From contig JAPYMA010001212.1 in NCBI GenBank assembly GCA_035041965.1, positions 16,855 to 80,854 of the forward strand: DNA of 64,000 bases. Direction: 5' to 3'. The notes below the pieces were generated by a model that saw only the letters and a program-made list of their open reading frames with translations, was not told where the DNA came from and did not search any database. The DNA comes from Anisakis pegreffii (taxonomy: Eukaryota; Nematoda; Chromadorea; Rhabditida; Anisakidae). Each line of letters opens with the position of its first letter. Position 1 is the first letter of the stretch. Below, piece by piece: positions 63,743-64,000 of the stretch. The translations under genes were made by a program, and so were the position numbers.

Positions 63743-64000
63743 TCACTGACTGATCTCTATTAATGAGAAATATTCTAACTTCAGTGATGTCATCCCCTCA
63801 ACAAATTGCACAAGAGTTTGAAACTGAGAACGGAATCTGACGAAGCTTTTCATGCACCTCAGAAGGCATATGTTCCAATTGCCAAAAAGGATTACCATCA
63901 TACCGTAATCACGATTCACATACGCAACTGACATTATGCAGCGCATGAACAATCGTTCCAATCGATCCAGCAGAATATCCGGATTCGTCGGGCGATTTTC
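63743..64000 (-). CDS. Partial coding segment cut by the right edge
   Basis: The minus frame is open from the window edge to a stop at 63745-63743: ENRPTNPDILLDRLERLFMR, CIMSVAYVNRDYGMMVILF and later FRSQFQTLVQFVEG. The first half has protein-like helical composition. A donor CTGAG|gtgcat near 63859 could end the exon earlier, making the rest intron. I do not recognise the protein. Confidence 0.4.
   Translation of the reverse strand, partial: ENRPTNPDILLDRLERLFMRCIMSVAYVNRDYGMMVILFGNWNICLLRCMKSFVRFRSQFQTLVQFVEGMTSLKLEYFSLIEISQ

Noticed and set aside
1..64000. tRNA, rRNA, CRISPR or bacterial features
   Set aside because: No T-loop/A-box pairs, ribosomal sequence or regularly spaced repeats were seen; the gene structure is eukaryotic.

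Overview
This window looks like AT-rich nuclear DNA of a nematode. Coding blocks are short and separated by introns with GT...AG ends. Almost every 3' splice site reads TTTCAG or a close variant, a chromadorean nematode hallmark. Three separate genes have such a splice site only 2-6 nt upstream of their ATG, as expected for spliced-leader trans-splicing. There is no operon, Shine-Dalgarno, phage or CRISPR signal. The species cannot be told from the sequence alone.

Left two thirds (about 1-39.6 kb): one very large minus-strand gene. I rebuilt it exon by exon from ATG 39608-39610 down to the left edge. It has 42 exons, all joins agree in reading phase, and about 2,254 codons lie inside the window; the 3' end is missing. 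The protein is rich in Ser, Pro, Arg and Gln, with short helical stretches, and has no signal peptide, membrane segment or catalytic domain that I can see. I read it as a cytoplasmic scaffold or cytoskeletal adaptor of unknown name. Its long introns hold degenerate repeats, hAT-like transposon ends, a possible internal start exon and some unexplained open stretches.

About 39.75-41.8 kb, plus strand: a second gene starts head-to-head with the giant gene, 144 bp away, which suggests a shared promoter. I see four candidate exons and do not recognise the product; the join from the first to the second does not work in phase.

42-51 kb: mostly sequence with no assignable gene. It holds scattered open stretches on both strands (notably 43.97-44.38, 44.98-45.30 and 47.5-48.8 kb), a few short tandem repeats and two linked minus-strand exons at 50.8-51.4 kb.

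52-62.7 kb: a cluster of small genes for secreted proteins. They are a 149-residue secreted protein (minus, 52.4 kb), a Thr/Ser-rich mucin-like protein with several cysteines (plus, 54.7-57.3 kb), a saposin-B-like protein with an acidic, low-complexity N-terminal extension (minus, 58.5-59.5 kb) and a ten-cysteine Ly6/ET-module-type protein (minus, 61.7-62.7 kb). Such a group would suit surface or excretory-secretory functions, but that is inference. The right edge cuts an unidentified minus-strand coding segment.
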